DNA from: Mactra quadrangularis
Taxonomy: Eukaryota; Mollusca; Bivalvia; Venerida; Mactridae
Length of the DNA stretch: 64,000 nucleotides
Reading direction: 5' to 3'
NCBI GenBank assembly: GCA_025267735.1
Contig: CM046296.1
Coordinates: 19,184,464 to 19,248,463 of the forward strand
Program-made: the position numbers and the translations under genes
The notes under the pieces: generated by a model
What the model was told of the DNA's origin: nothing
What the model saw: only the letters and a program-made list of their open reading frames with translations
The model's database searches: none
Shown: positions 48,374-61,545 of the stretch, piece by piece
Layout: the number at the start of each line of letters is the position of its first letter
Numbering within the stretch: position 1 is the stretch's first letter

Positions 48374-49417
48374 AAATGATAAAACCAGACTTGTTAGTTT
48401 AATCCAAAACATTAACAATGTGGAACAATATATGTTATACTGTCACTAGTGAATGCTTCAGTAGAAAAACAATTGAATTTCAATAATAAAACTCACATGC
48501 AACAATGATGCCTTTTAAATCATTGTTCAGTAATTTGTATCAACTCAGAAAGTTTAAAACAGTAAAATATTATGTGTTACAGTTGCATGCATTGATATTC
48601 TTTAGAGTATATTTGCATAAACAAAAATTATGAAGAGTTGCAATTTAAGTTTCACAGGTTTTGTTTTCTAAGGCGTCAGTAGACAGTTCGCCTGTTTTAA
48701 ATTGTTATTTTGACAAAAATCGACACAAGCTATGACTGTCAGCTTATTAAATATTCATTTCATTCGAAAACTCACTGTCTGTATCGTTTGGTTCGTTTAG
48801 ACTGAGGACCATCGAGTGACTGGTTTTTGTCTGCGGTACACAATGATACATCACAAAAACATTATCTTGGTATTGAGTGTCAGGTTTCAACTTCTAGCAC
48901 AAGAATTGACTGTTAACACGCAGTAGAGAAGATATTTTGCCAAGTCGATTATTCTAGTCTCATAAATAAAGTAGGTTGTTTCATATTCAAGGCGGTATGT
49001 CTTGGTTATATGATATCTAGATGGCAGATGAAAAGTTACAATCTGAATCAGGATTAGAAAATAACCAACTTGTATAAAATGTCAAAACATCTCCTATGAA
49101 ATTATCATGTTTATTTTTCTGTAGTTGAGATGTTGATTTTGACACTTTAAAATCCCACAAGATGAATGTTTGCATACTAACATTTTGCATTAACAATTGT
49201 GCATTAATTCTACACAAGTAATGCAATGCATAAACATTCTATGAATTTATAAATATACCTCATACATTTATGTAAATTATGTCATGCCAGAAGTGTATGT
49301 ATTATGTTTCAATAGGTCACAGCCAATGTATTCATCACACATGTACAATAGTGCTATGGTTTAAAGCCCTACTATCAAAAGTAACACTGTCCATCAGCTG
49401 CAAATAAAATCAATTAA

Positions 49418-49615
49418 ATTAAACACCTCTCATACAAAAAAGGAGATTTTTTTAATAAATGCAACTACCAGTTTAATATGTTTATCTATTGCATTTTAAA
49501 GTCCATTTGGTGCAATGAATAAAATGTTAAATAAAAAAACTTCTCATAAAAAATAATGTTTTAAAACATACAACACTTGCTTTAATATGTTTATGTTATG
49601 TTGCATTTTAAAAGT
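49418..49615. repeat. Diverged tandem duplication of about 110 bp
   Basis: CTCTCATACAAAAAA and CTTCTCATAAAAAA start the two units. Both end in TTTAATATGTTTAT, then TTGCATTTTAAA and GTC. Confidence 0.6.
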
Positions 49616-50191
49616 CGAAGTAGATCAAAACCAAAAACCAGACTTTGTTAGTCAATACTCAATACATTATTTTTTATCATAGTATGTTTATGATGCGAGT
49701 CTTAAATTGTGATAAAAACTTACTCCAAATAACATAATAAAGCTCTTAAACAATTTGGACTATTTACAGTCATATCATTTCAGAAAAAACTGTAGTGTTA
49801 TCTGAAAAAAAACCCATTTTTTAAGACATGGTTTTTATGACAATATTTAAATAACAAAATGTTTTTTAACCGTTTATTGTGGCTCTAATGCAAGATATAA
49901 CTGACAGTCTCCTGGTTAGATGCACATATTCAGAGAACAAGTCATTTCACATTGGTGGTATCTTCATATGTTCACATTATATTGTTGCAGTGATCATTAG
50001 TCTCATGGGGTTAATTACATAGATGTGCAGGGCAAATTAATAATGCATTACTGCACAACTTATGTGAATATATGTGGCTAAAAAGAGTTGAAACAAGTTT
50101 TAACAATATATAAATAAAATTTAATATTGGTGCAGTATGGTATTTTGTGGCTTGGTTGCTATCCGTTTACTGGTTATTACTGTTTTTAACC

Positions 50192-50360
50192 CGGGTCAGT
50201 AGCACAGTTGGTAGCGCACCTGGATTTTGAATCAAATGTCTCAAAGGGGGTATGGGTTCAAGACGTAAAATTCGTCTGCAGTTTAGACATGTCCGTCCCG
50301 AAATTTTGACATTTATATTTGATGTTTTTACTGAAACATGAAAGTTTCAAGGAAGGTTTT
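50192..50360 (+). mobile_element. tRNA-derived SINE
   Basis: GGGTCAGTAGCACAGTTGGT contains a good A box and GGGTTCAAGAC at 50254-50264 a near-B box, about 40 bp apart. A non-tRNA tail with GTTTAGACATGTCCGTCCCG follows. It lies downstream of the RING gene, pointing toward it. Confidence 0.7.
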
Positions 50361-50578
50361 CATAGAACTCATTAAAAATTAGATAAATATTGGGGGGAAA
50401 ATTAAAAGCAATCATTAGAAGCTAATTTAATGTTAAGTACTAGCTAAAGATTGTGTCCGCTGTGGTTCACTCCTTGTAAAATGCTGGTCGTCAGGTGGAA
50501 AGGTAAATATAGATGAATAATGTTCAAAACTTCAAATATTAAATGAAAAGAAAACAACAACTTTATAACAGTTAACAA

Positions 50579-50596
50579 TTTATTTTTAACTTTATT
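50579..50596 (-). terminator. Poly(A) signals of the RING-finger gene
   Basis: On the minus strand AATAAA occurs at 50596-50591 and again at 50584-50579, about 220 bp after the stop codon. This gives a 3' UTR of roughly 240 bases with no visible intron. Confidence 0.6.
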
Positions 50597-50815
50597 GCAT
50601 ATACAATGAGCGTTATGAATCAAACTAAAAGTATAATCATTTACATATGTAATACAATATCACGAGCATTGATACATCTGTTAACCTTGTAAATTTTTGT
50701 GATATTAACTGTACGAAATATTGTCTGTCGCGTCCTATTTCTCAGGTTTTCAAAATTTTCAATCCGATGTAAGGATGGATGTTACTTTTGCTGGTTAAAC
50801 ATCCACCTAATCTTG

Positions 50816-51154
50816 CTATATAAAGCCAGTTCGTCGGCGTAGACCGAAACTAGATTCTAACGATATCACCGATTGTTCAGGACGCTGATCTTCTTGGTGG
50901 TATTCGGATCTTGCTTCATTGTGATTAAGTTGTGCGGGCGCGTACTCGTTGAGGTCTGAGCCTGCATTTTGATTTAATACACGAATGTCTGATTGATCGT
51001 ACGGAGTTCGACAGTACGGACAAGTAGCGCCTTCATAATTATCCGTCCACCTCCGAATACATTCATGGCAAAACTTGTGTCCGCACGTTGCAAGAACTGC
51101 CATATGACTTATTTCATCATAACAGATCGGACATTTAGTCGAATTGTTACTCAT
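50816..51154 (-). CDS. Small intronless RING-finger protein (putative E3 ubiquitin ligase)
   Basis: A 112-residue protein in one exon. A C3HC4 RING-HC finger occupies residues 8-48 with all eight zinc ligands: Cys8, Cys11, Cys24, His26, Cys29, Cys32, Cys45 and Cys48. Ile10 and Trp36 sit where RING domains contact E2 enzymes, and CGHKFCHECI is typical of the class. Residues 60-112 are polar and acidic without a recognised domain, ending in GLRRRTGFI. An in-frame TAA at 51169-51167, four codons before the ATG, fixes the start. Most likely a substrate-specific ubiquitin ligase subunit in cytosol or nucleus; no signal peptide or membrane segment. It is GC-richer than its surroundings. Absence of introns and short length suggest a retrocopy or a fast-evolving lineage-specific gene. 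No orthologue is named with confidence. Confidence 0.88.
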   Translation of the reverse strand: MSNNSTKCPICYDEISHMAVLATCGHKFCHECIRRWTDNYEGATCPYCRTPYDQSDIRVLNQNAGSDLNEYAPAQLNHNEARSEYHQEDQRPEQSVISLESSFGLRRRTGFI

Positions 51155-51169
51155 GTTTGAATTTAATTA

Positions 51170-51520
51170 AAAAAGGATGAATATTGTAGTTTGTAAAAAT
51201 ATTTTATCGTGCTGACACAATACAAATTAGAATCATACAAATATTATAAAAAAGGTGAATTCGTTACTAGAAAACTATATACATGTATGCTTAAATATTA
51301 TACAGAGTAAAAGAAGGAGGCAAGTTGTCGTTGTCTTCTGTTCGTTTGATCTAACTTTGTGGTTGACTTTTACCTAACTTATATCTGCTTTTTATACTTA
51401 TCTGTTCCGTTAACCTTCGTGAGTGTTAAAATTACGGACAAGGTGATAATAGATCGAGCAGATATAAGATTATATTTGCGGACTGTAAGAATAAAGAACA
51501 CTTTTGACGGACACTTTTAA
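51170..51520 (-). promoter_or_regulatory. 5' region of the RING-finger gene
   Basis: By position this should contain the 5' UTR and promoter. It is AT-rich, with no clear TATA or CCAAT motif at a convincing place, so the transcription start cannot be set. Confidence 0.25.
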
Positions 51521-54500
51521 AACAGTTTAAGAATAAACAAAGTGACATACAAGATGGATCTGATACCATGAATTGAAAGAACATAAACATAGCTATGAAA
51601 CCATTATGTCTCTGATAATTAAAATCTCGGAACGTATTGCGTTCTCTATGAAGTTTAACCGTAGGTACCTAGCTATACCTACTTTGGAAAAGGTCGAGAC
51701 AAGTAATCGAAACCACGATGCCAAAGTAAATTGTTGTTGTGATAAGAGATTTGAAGCTTTAAATTTAACTTTGTTTATCACACAAGAGCGTTAACTGTAA
51801 ACTGCCATTCAAAATTCGCTTATGAAAATTGCATCCGATAATTTCGCGTTATCCGGATTGTGTTACAGTTATTATTTATCTGCCAGAAAAGAAGAAAGGG
51901 CATGTCATCAACTTTTTGTAACAAGGTGACCTTACTATTTTATATTAAGGTCACATAACTATTTCTCAAGGTTAACAACTTTAGCCTCAGATTCTTTTTA
52001 AAAAAGATTACACGAAAATCAGTTAAAAATAAATTCGGTAAGATTTCGACAGCTAGCGATATGTGCTAAAACGTCACATCGTCTCGAATAATTAGATCTT
52101 ATAAATTGAAACTAATATTGCAGAGCTTGGCTTCATCAGTTGATAGGTCATTAGCACTAAGCTGTTTAATTAACCTAAGAAAATAAGAAATTTTGGCGAA
52201 AACATGAGTAAGACGTTTACCTGAGTGTGTATGCAGCATTGTTATTGACGTATATAATAACATTTTGTAAATTTATCTTAATTTTTCTTTGTTGTTTTTT
52301 TGGAGAAAGGCTGTTATTGCGCTGACCCATTAGTTCACATATTCATAAGTATTCTCAAAAGTAATGGTCTCTGTTAACTTAAGTCTGGTCAGAGAATAAT
52401 GAACACCATAATGGATGTAATAATCACTATGTTACTACATATATAAGCTACACGTCCTATGTTGTATAATTTTGTAAATTCCCAGTCTCAATTATATTTG
52501 AATTGATAAACATGAAGGCATTCCATACTTTTACAAATGAACTACACAAATCAATGAACTATAGCATTAATGATTTGACTGATAACAGCAAATACCCCAG
52601 TCGTAATTTGTTAAGAGCAGTGGAAAGCAATTGAGGCATGTAACAATCTAGTTGATCGATTGTTAACAAAGCCACAAGCTAATCTGATTAGACTAATTGA
52701 TACATTATATCAAACTTGGATTTATATACAATGTTCATTGCTAGCACAACATTTACTTCTAATTGATAAATTGTGCATTGAGATTGATTTACTGCACGAA
52801 ACAACTGCTTTGTAAATTTTATCTAGAGTCAGGAAGCTTAGGCATTCAGCACAAGCAACGTATTACTATTGTAATGTGTTCAGTATTTCACCGACTACGA
52901 AGTTTAAGTATTATATTAAATAATAAAGAAATAATATATTACATATCAGATTAAGCTAGGTGAACGTGACTTTGCTGTACGTGGGGAATGAGCTTGCAAT
53001 TTTAAAAGGCCTTTAATGCATACTGCTAACAATTCTTTTATAATTACAGTTTGAGTATAAGGCACATTCGAAACACCCGAGCATTCATACGTATTGAATG
53101 TCCGAGGAGTTCCGAATAGTATAAAGCTATGTGTGTTTTGTAAAAGTTTTTCGACAATGACTTTGCACTTATCATGGCTTATCCTAGTCATATTGTCCAC
53201 GGTGTATAACAGTTGAAATTCTTAGTTGCTTGCAAAGTGCTCAGTGTTTAACATTTTAAACTATAACATTGTGCTATGAAAAATACCTTTGAACTATTAG
53301 TGAAGGCGGTACCAAAAAACCAAAATATTCCCAAAAAAACCCTTTATACCAACGATTCAAACCTGTCGACTATGTAGGTCATACCTATAAGTCAATACTA
53401 AACTAGACTTAAATGCTGTGTTAAATGGCATGTTAACAATATGTTTACCATTTCAACAGCCAGCCAGTGGCTAAATTGTCATACCATATTGATTTGTAAA
53501 ATCTGATTTGGTATTTGTACTAATGTCTTCAACTTTTAGTGACCTCAACGTTTTTTTGATGATAAACCGAGAGTGAAAAATGATAATAGAAGTACAGCGT
53601 GAAGTGTTTAAGACCCGACAATTCCTTTAAGTAGACGCGGATACAAACATAACAATACTAATATGGCAGACACATTGACAAACGATTTCCAGATGAAATC
53701 ATTCTAATCAAATTTACCGAGCCTATTACTAACATTGCAACCAGTCTCCAGTTTTCCATTTGCAGTTAGAAAAGAATATCTATTCGATTTTATCCTGACG
53801 TTCTGAGCTCGCGGCTGACGAGAGTGAATAATAATTCTTCTTTCTGAGGAAATGAAATTATAGAGAGTTATTTCATGGTGAATTGTGAATTACAATTTGT
53901 TGTATACACCTACGGTGAAATAAACTTTAATGTAAAATAAACCAAATGTCATTGGTAATTTAGATCTACGATATACATTCAAATATTTCTTTATAGTGCT
54001 TTTCTCAGGTTACTTTAGACCGTGAGCATTATATAATATAGATTATACTCTGAAGTCTATTGATTGAAAAATGTATTTTAAAACAACTCAGATGAGATAA
54101 ATTTAAATGACAAACCAGCCTTACGCTTAACAACGCTTCAACGCGTAGGTAATGCTAGTTTACCCCGTAAGCAAAGGAAACAATGTTCATTGCCTAAATC
54201 CTAGTTACCATGGAAACGATGGTGTGAGACAAAATGACAAAAATGCAATTTTAAGTTCCTAAAAAGGATCGGGAAACCGTTCATTGAAACGTTTAGGTAG
54301 CTACATCAACTTTCCTGAGTATAATGCAAGTCTAAACTCTTTATCATTCAAGCATACAGCCAACGTAAATCATCGAGCGCACTACCTCTCAAATGCGCTT
54401 GCTAATGCCAGCTTATGGTAGTGGCTAACAGGCATTTCAATAAGTGTCTGTTATGATACGGTACGCAACGGTTCTTATCGTAGCATATTATCAGCCATCG

Positions 54501-54829
54501 TTGAATGTAGTCGAGGCAGCGGACATTTGTTTGTAATGTAACGCGTTTTCCGTATAATAGAACAAAAATCACAGATATTCTATTTGCCATACAAGATAAA
54601 AACACGTAAAACAAAAAAGACAATTTAGCGTGCTAATGAAACAAACAAGAATTATTTTATCGTTGCTATGGATACGAATTAATTGAAGGTTCTAAAGTGC
54701 AGCTGCATTAAGATTTCGAGAAATGTTTGGTATATTTATTACATGTTTCACGCGAGTCTGTTATAAATGTTGCAAGTAAAATGTATTCAGCTGTTGTCTT
54801 TTAAAACAAGAAAATGGGAGCTTCACTGA

Positions 54830-55190
54830 TTAATGTGACACGGGAAGGAAAACTAGAATAAATGAGCGAGAGAGGATGAAAGTGAAAGCTGGGGGAAGGG
54901 ATTGAGAGGGAGGGAGAGAATAAGGGAGATAGAAAGTGAGAAGAAAGTGAAGAAGAAGGAAGTTTTTGAGAGGGAGGCGAATAAGAGAGATATATAGGAC
55001 TGAGATTTTGAGGGATAGAAAGGGAGGGAGTTAGGGAGAGAGAGAGATGGACATATAGAGAGAAAGGGGGTGGAAGGATTGGGAGTGGAGTGAGGAAGAG
55101 AACGAAGGAGGCGAAAAGGTAAGGAAAAAGAAATATATCAGATGATGGGAGAATGAAAGGAGGGCAGGAAACGAACCGAGCGATGATAAC
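54830..55190. repeat. Polypurine tract (GA-rich)
   Basis: About 350 bp are almost wholly A and G on the plus strand (GGGAGGGAGAGAATAAGGGA and similar). The minus strand gives a Pro/Ser/Leu-rich 173-codon frame that is an artefact. Such tracts can form triplex DNA. Confidence 0.9.
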
Positions 55191-56159
55191 AGATTGTTTT
55201 GAGACATAAAATGTAATTACATTGGCAACGGTTTTCTGTGAATTGTGTAAGAGATATTGAATGAGAGAAAAAAACCCAGTGGAATTCTCTATTCCATTGG
55301 GTGACCATTGAGGTGAATTCATTCACGTTTCATATGAAATTACGAAGTGTCTGAATCAAAGACAATTAAAAACTGAGCTTCAATATGCAAATGACAGAGT
55401 ATCATCTATTTAACGACTTTTTACAGTGCTTGTTTTTTGTTGGAGATATTACAAGTAAAATAATGTTTTAAATGCACAAAGGAAATGATCCACGTTTAGA
55501 AAAGTATACGTGTACTCATTTATACATTGACAAATGTGATCTCTATAAAAGAGCATCTATTTACAAAGTAGTACAGATTTAATTAAATACAAATTTTATT
55601 TTTAAACAACTATGCAATATACTTTAGCGTAACATATTAATTTAACCCAGGTCAATTTGTTAAACTATCAAACAATGCTGTTATCAAAAGCATGATGTAA
55701 TAATCTATCCCTGATCAAATTGTACAAGCTACTAGTGTATAGAGTTGTTCACAAAAACACAAAAACAAACTATATAACATACCTCAGCATAAAGATGACG
55801 TTGTCTGTTCCTTGGTCTGAGTTATGAGGGAAATTTCTGCAGAAATTACTTAGAAATGAAATAAAGTTACATATTTGATCATGGAAGTCATCTCTGATCA
55901 CAATATATTGACTTTTATAGGAATCATTTAAATGTTTAATTGTTTTTGCTCATTGAATGTAAATACATGTATTATCAATTAATCAGCAAATAATCATAAC
56001 AGCTTGAGGGATTAAAATGAATCTTAATAAAATGCACATGGATCATATTCATTGCAAAGACATCGCAATCTGCAAGTTCGAATTAAATCGATATATCGGT
56101 TAATGCTCAATTTATAATTGTTGCTTCACATTCATTTATTTACTTAATTTTGACTTTTG

Positions 56160-56320
56160 AATGGTTGGTAGTCAAAACGGCTTAATATCAATTGCACGTT
56201 GCCCTACGACTGTAGGTACCCTTTTTTCACACATAAATGATTATGGTCTATAGATTGGTTCGAACCTACTACCCACAGCCAGTGAGAGAACATGGTGATA
56301 TGAATTGAGCTACACGAGTA
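56160..56320 (-). mobile_element. tRNA-derived SINE, minus strand
   Basis: On the minus strand TGTAGCTCAATTC (56314-56302) resembles an A box. A perfect B box GGTTCGAACC lies at 56266-56257, followed by a tail with TACCTACAGTCGTAGGGC. Confidence 0.7.
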
Positions 56321-58186
56321 TGGTAAACAGGTGGTTCAATGTTACGACACAGACTGCTGTTTAAAAGACATCAAAAATACAACTGGTTTATGTAAACAAT
56401 CCGTTTATAAATATGACAGGTACCATTTATACCCTCATTTGGGGAGGGGTGTGTGAAACGTTTTATCACTTCAATAGTTTCGTTGGTTTCAACATACATA
56501 GATTTACATATGATCATATGCCCAATGTACATAATATTTTTTATGCACTATTTATAGTAAATGTTAAATATCAAAGGAGTTTGTTCAAATTAGTAAAGCG
56601 ATGCATGTGCAGCGTCTTTTTTACCTATTGAATAGGCAAGTCCATAATTTTAAAGTACATAACTATGCACGACCTAACATACAAACTGTTCACATAAATG
56701 CCATAAAACTACAGCAAAACAAACCTTTAATCATAGTGTATTACCATGACAAGCCAAAACAGTTAAAATGCATGATCATAAATCATTACAACTGACTGAA
56801 ATATATATTCTACGATTGTTACAGTGTATTCAGAATAGAAACTTATTGTAAGACATCTAGTATGTTTGCTGTATTGACGTGTTGTATACAACAGACAGTT
56901 TCAGCTAGCATGGTAATAAATAAACGTCCAGGAGACAAGTAATATAAATCTACTACAATAGAGAATCGTGGAAAACAAAGAAATAAAATACATATCACTT
57001 GCTTTCCTAGCCAGACATTTCAACATAGAACTATAATTTTCTCGTGCATATGTATTAGACGATATATCATGTCCGTTAATAATTGTTATTCATAGGCAAA
57101 CAAATATCACTCATGGTATATACATATAGCCATAACAGATTGGGCTATTTAATGGTTATTGAGATGATTTTGTCTATAGTTTCTCTTATGTAAAGACTTC
57201 AGTTTTTATTGACGTAATTTTGTAGACCACCAAACTTGTCTAGAAATTCAGTGATGTTAAATGAAACGTATTAAATAGCGAGTACTGTTTTTTATTTTTT
57301 TCGAAGAAATCTCATTTTATTGACATGCTTTTACTTTTGTTATAGATAGTATTTGATCACCAATGTTGTCTGATGATTCTGTTCTTGTTTAAAACCCCGA
57401 CACTGGGACAACCTTGAATTTGGACTGTTAATGTACTTGTAGGATACAAACGTTTCAAAGTCTCATTATTTTATCATTTTTGTAAATTATTTTTGACTGT
57501 TGCTTATTAACAAGACATGGTAACAATGTTTTCCAGCCAATGAAGCAAGCTTAAAAATGACCATTTACCTCAATGCATGAAGGCATTTTATTTCTATGAA
57601 AGTTTTGCTCAGTGATTGTGAACTCTGTTGCATTTTCTAACAGAATAGTTATGAGCAAAAACAATATTGGATAACAATGTCTGGTATTTGTCCAAATCAT
57701 GACAAATGATTTGTATTTGATTCTGCTCGATATTTGTGTAAATAATATGCGTTTAAAAGTGTCCCATTTCCAGGATATTCTACAGCGATACAATTGTGTT
57801 TCTTACTCACCACCTTTACGGGCCCTAATAAAAAGTCAATAAAATTTTAGAAATATAAATATCTGTAAAACTATCAAAATGACCTTGTCTCTTGGAAATG
57901 ATAAGCAGAAATGATTAAATTATTGTCAATTTTACAGAAAAAGGTTACACCTGCCTCAAGGATTCCGCACCAGTACTGTTAAATGATAAAGTCAAACAGT
58001 AAGTTAATAATTTGTAAGGTTTCGACTGACAGAATTTTGAAGACAAACGATCTCGTCTAGGAAGTCAAAGCTGTCAAATGAAATTATAGAAATGCATGTA
58101 TGACCTTTAGATGAGCACTTTCATTTTAGTTCCTGATCAGTTGTGATGATTATATAACAACGAGTAACCGATTTCTACCGAAGACC

Positions 58187-58326
58187 TGGGGCCCATTACA
58201 TAAACCTTCGTATCGCTTCGCCCCCCTGGTACCCTCGATTAGATATCACATACTTATTACTTTTGGTGTGAAAAGGATTCCAGAAAGCAAAGCGCTACGT
58301 AGCGATTTGCTTGCAAAACAGGCCTT
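58187..58326. mobile_element. Short inverted-repeat element remnant
   Basis: GGGGCCCATTACATAAACCT, then TCGTATCGCT, at the left pairs in part with AGCGATTTGCTTGCAAAACA, GGCC at the right. An inner palindrome GCGCTACGTAGCG lies near 58291. The form GGGCCTGTTTCATAAA is a frequent MITE end in marine invertebrates, as I recall. Confidence 0.5.
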
Positions 58327-59300
58327 AGTTTTAATTTTACCAATGCCTGTCATGTTGCTAACCAAATAATAATCTTCTCTGAAAGTGTTTCTATTTATTC
58401 CAGTAGTTTCCATATATCAACAAGAGAATTCCAAATTTAATCAAAAGTGAAGAATTTGGCAATGCTTTCTTAAAGTATTTAATTGAAACAAAAAAACAAA
58501 GTAAGAAAACGTGCAATCTACTTAAAGCAAGACGACTATAAAAACTACAAGCCCATAATGATAACATGTGAGTTTGTTATACTCATAATGCAATAATCAA
58601 CATAATTGATAGCAAATGAGACTTCAAACCTGCCGTACAAGACGTGTGTCTTTATTCAAAAACATTTCTCTCGGCAATTTGCTGCGCTGTGTTGTTTTTT
58701 TCTTGCGTTATTTTCTAGGATGCGGGTTTTAAAGATTGTTGTAGATTATTGATCTGTCAGTGTCTCTGACAGATTGTTGAACTAGTTCTCTCGCAAATTA
58801 TCTCTTGTATCAAATTTCCAGTAATAACTACTTCATTCCTAATACAAACAAAGACAGTATAAAATGAAGAAATTGATGATAGAAAATAATCACTTGTGTT
58901 CGTCTTGTTATCAAAATAGGTCTGGTCGAAATACGACAGCTAATGTAAACATGTAATCGACCAGTATACGTCTCGTAGGAAACAACTTTCAGACTCATAT
59001 GACTTTTGTGTCATTTTAAATGTCCCGGATGAGGAAATAATTGGAAAGCTTTGTTGACAATGACTTGAATCAAGTATTACTATTTTAGTATCATCGACAT
59101 TCATTAAATCAGTTAACTGACGGATAGATTCATAGTGCGGGTATTGAAGCGTATAAAATGTTAATCAGCCGTTAATCCGTTAATCTGTCTCAGTTCAATT
59201 TGAAGAAGCTATATCGTTTATATATTAATATGTATAGGAATACAGGAATGAGGAACAGAACCGAACATAATAACGGTGACACACATTTTTAACCATGTAC

Positions 59301-59362
59301 AGTAAATACCCTCCTTACGACCACACCACAATAAGGACCACCCCGCTATTAAGAACGTTTTT
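59301..59362. repeat. Dispersed repeat fragment (TACGACC / AAGGACC)
   Basis: CAGTAAATACCCTCCTTACG, ACCACACCACAATAAGGACC and ACCCCGCTATTAAGAAC. This wording recurs across invertebrate genomes as part of DNA-transposon-like repeats; recognised from memory only. Confidence 0.4.
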
Positions 59363-61263
59363 TATATATAATTAAATACAAAAAAAGTTTATATATTATC
59401 CGTGTATTAAGATAGGTTAAACATATTGTAGAATAACATACACTCTGCCCTTTTCGGAAATAACTTGTGTTGTATAACAAATATATAAGAAATCAATAAG
59501 AAAAAGAAAACTAATATAAAATTGATACTTCATTACAAAACAAAGATTATATTCTACCTTAAGTAAAAAAAATGCAGCAAAGAGTGATCATATAAAGAGC
59601 TTGATATGTTATATCGGTTCATTGATAAACAGTAGTGTCATCAAAATAAATTAAGGCAGAATATGAAGCAAACACGTTATTATATGCAATACAATACTCT
59701 ATCCAAGAGAAAAAGATCGTGGTGTTCCTTATGAATACTACAAAATTACTATTTTTACATGTTCTCGTATTACTAAAACCTCTGTGAAGATTTGTATCGC
59801 TTTCTCGACACATTTCACGACTGTGAGACCTTAATCAATATAACTAGGCGTTAGTCAATGACATTTTCTTAACAATAATTATTGTACACAGTAAACAGTG
59901 ACCAATACTGACCATGACATGAAGGAGGTGCTACTGGAACAATGAGTAAAAGGCGATGTCTATCAAATCTGAATTAGAATTGCACATGTGCTCAACAAGT
60001 AAAATAAAAAGATAAGAAAGAAAAAAAACGTAATTAAACCTTGTAACAATTCGGCCACACATGCTTCTTTAATCAAGCTTTGGAAGTTTAGTTTCTGGGC
60101 TGATAATTAACACATATTGTCAGCCAAATGGCTAGATTTGTAATTTAGAACAATATTGTTTTCTTGAACAGAAACTATTCTGTTTGTCTGGAACTACAAT
60201 GTATATGAAATAAGGAAGTAGTATGAATTGATTGATTGACATTTGCCACAACATGTTTATTACGTGAGCAAAGATTATTTCCAATTAGCAACAAGATTTC
60301 ACATTGACGTCAGGTAAACTGCAGAAGGCCTTCCGATTGTTCAATTAAAGAAGGGCAATTTGTAGTAAGACGTTTTATTATCCAAGTACAAAAAGTACCC
60401 TTATATTTTACAAGTACATTTTTTCTCAATATCCGTTCAAAGTATACGTTTTTGTCATATAACACGGTCATGTACTTGATCTATAAAGACTACATATCAA
60501 CTTTCTCAATGGGCTCATGTTGCAATCATCGTATCCAGTAAGCATGAGTAATCAATATAAATATTTAGCAAGAAAATCAAAAGAAAGTTCATTAAATAAC
60601 TTCCAATTCCTTTTTTGGCTGTGAAGTAGGTATGTGTTTTTTTACCGTTGCGGTTCCTGATATGTTTGCTTATACTTTGTTTTATTCGTATTGCATACCA
60701 TTTGAAGTTAAAGTAGAGTATAGAGCAAAGTGCCGTGGAAGATTGACATGCCATTTCCTACTACTGGTAACCGTACAGACTAAAATTACATGTTTGTTTA
60801 CCCTTGAAGCATCTGACGTTTTTTTTTGGAAAAATGTATTCATATCAATTTCAACAAGTTTATGCGGTGCATTTTTCAGAGAGACAGAGAGGGAGAAAAT
60901 TAAAGCGAGCTACTTCAATGCCAATAATTTGACATTGATCCCATCATGGTCGTAACTCTTGAAAAAAATATGGCGAGAAGAAACTATTCGATAACAATGT
61001 TACATGTACCATAGAACATTATAGCATGTATCACATTAGTGTAAAATTTCATATAGACATATCACATTAAAAAACGGCGATCTATCCGACTCTGAGACAT
61101 GATGGTATTATTTATCATGATTCTACTAGGGAACTTTACCATGGAACAATATTCTATGAGATTACTGTCTGTGTTGGAAGTAACAATGGAATTAAAATTT
61201 GTCTGAGAATGAGCAACGACCTATTGGCTGAATGTAATTTAAAAAATTATGAGAAAATCATTT

Positions 61264-61545
61264 CATGGACGAGTTCACTTGGTTTACGGCGAGAATGTAT
61301 GGATTTGGACGAACTCATTTGGTTTAGGTAACCTTAGTCAGACTGTGACAAGTTCACTGGGTTTTCGTTAGAAATTAATGAATTTGGACGAGTTCACATG
61401 GTTAACGGTGAAAGGGTATAGACGAGTTTAAAATATTATGCTTTGCGATGAAAATTTATTGGTTCGAACGTGTTCACTTTGTTGATTTGAAAAAGGTAAC
61501 TGGGATTGGAATTGAAACAGATAGTGGTGTGGGCACGTTTACTTC
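61264..61545. repeat. Degenerate minisatellite, about 40-bp unit
   Basis: A unit like TTTGGACGAGTTCACATGGT followed by TTACGGTGA recurs at about 61267, 61307, 61345, 61386, 61421, 61466 and 61533. Spacing is mostly 35-45 bp. Two outlying single units lie at about 61738 and 61865. Confidence 0.8.

Larger units (their letters stand above)
43450..50560. other. Non-coding stretch, no gene recognised
   Basis: AT-rich. It holds a consensus CRE (TGACGTCA, 44089-44096) with no promoter context, the trinucleotide array at 46308-46470, the twin hairpin at 47743-47824, the MITE at 48074-48373, a diverged tandem pair at 49418-49615 and a SINE at 50192-50360. No credible coding frame. Confidence 0.6.

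Noticed and set aside
50192..50270. Possible functional tRNA gene.
   Set aside because: A and B boxes are present, but the acceptor and anticodon stems do not form and a SINE tail follows.
54801..55322. Minus-strand 173-codon Pro/Ser/Leu-rich frame.
   Set aside because: It lies in a polypurine tract where one strand rarely meets stop codons; the product is low complexity.
56257..56314. Possible tRNA gene on the minus strand with a perfect B box.
   Set aside because: The 5' half is degenerate and the B box is followed by SINE-like body sequence.
60632..60955. Plus-strand 107-codon open frame.
   Set aside because: No domain, no signal of conservation and no neighbouring exon; kept out as probable chance.
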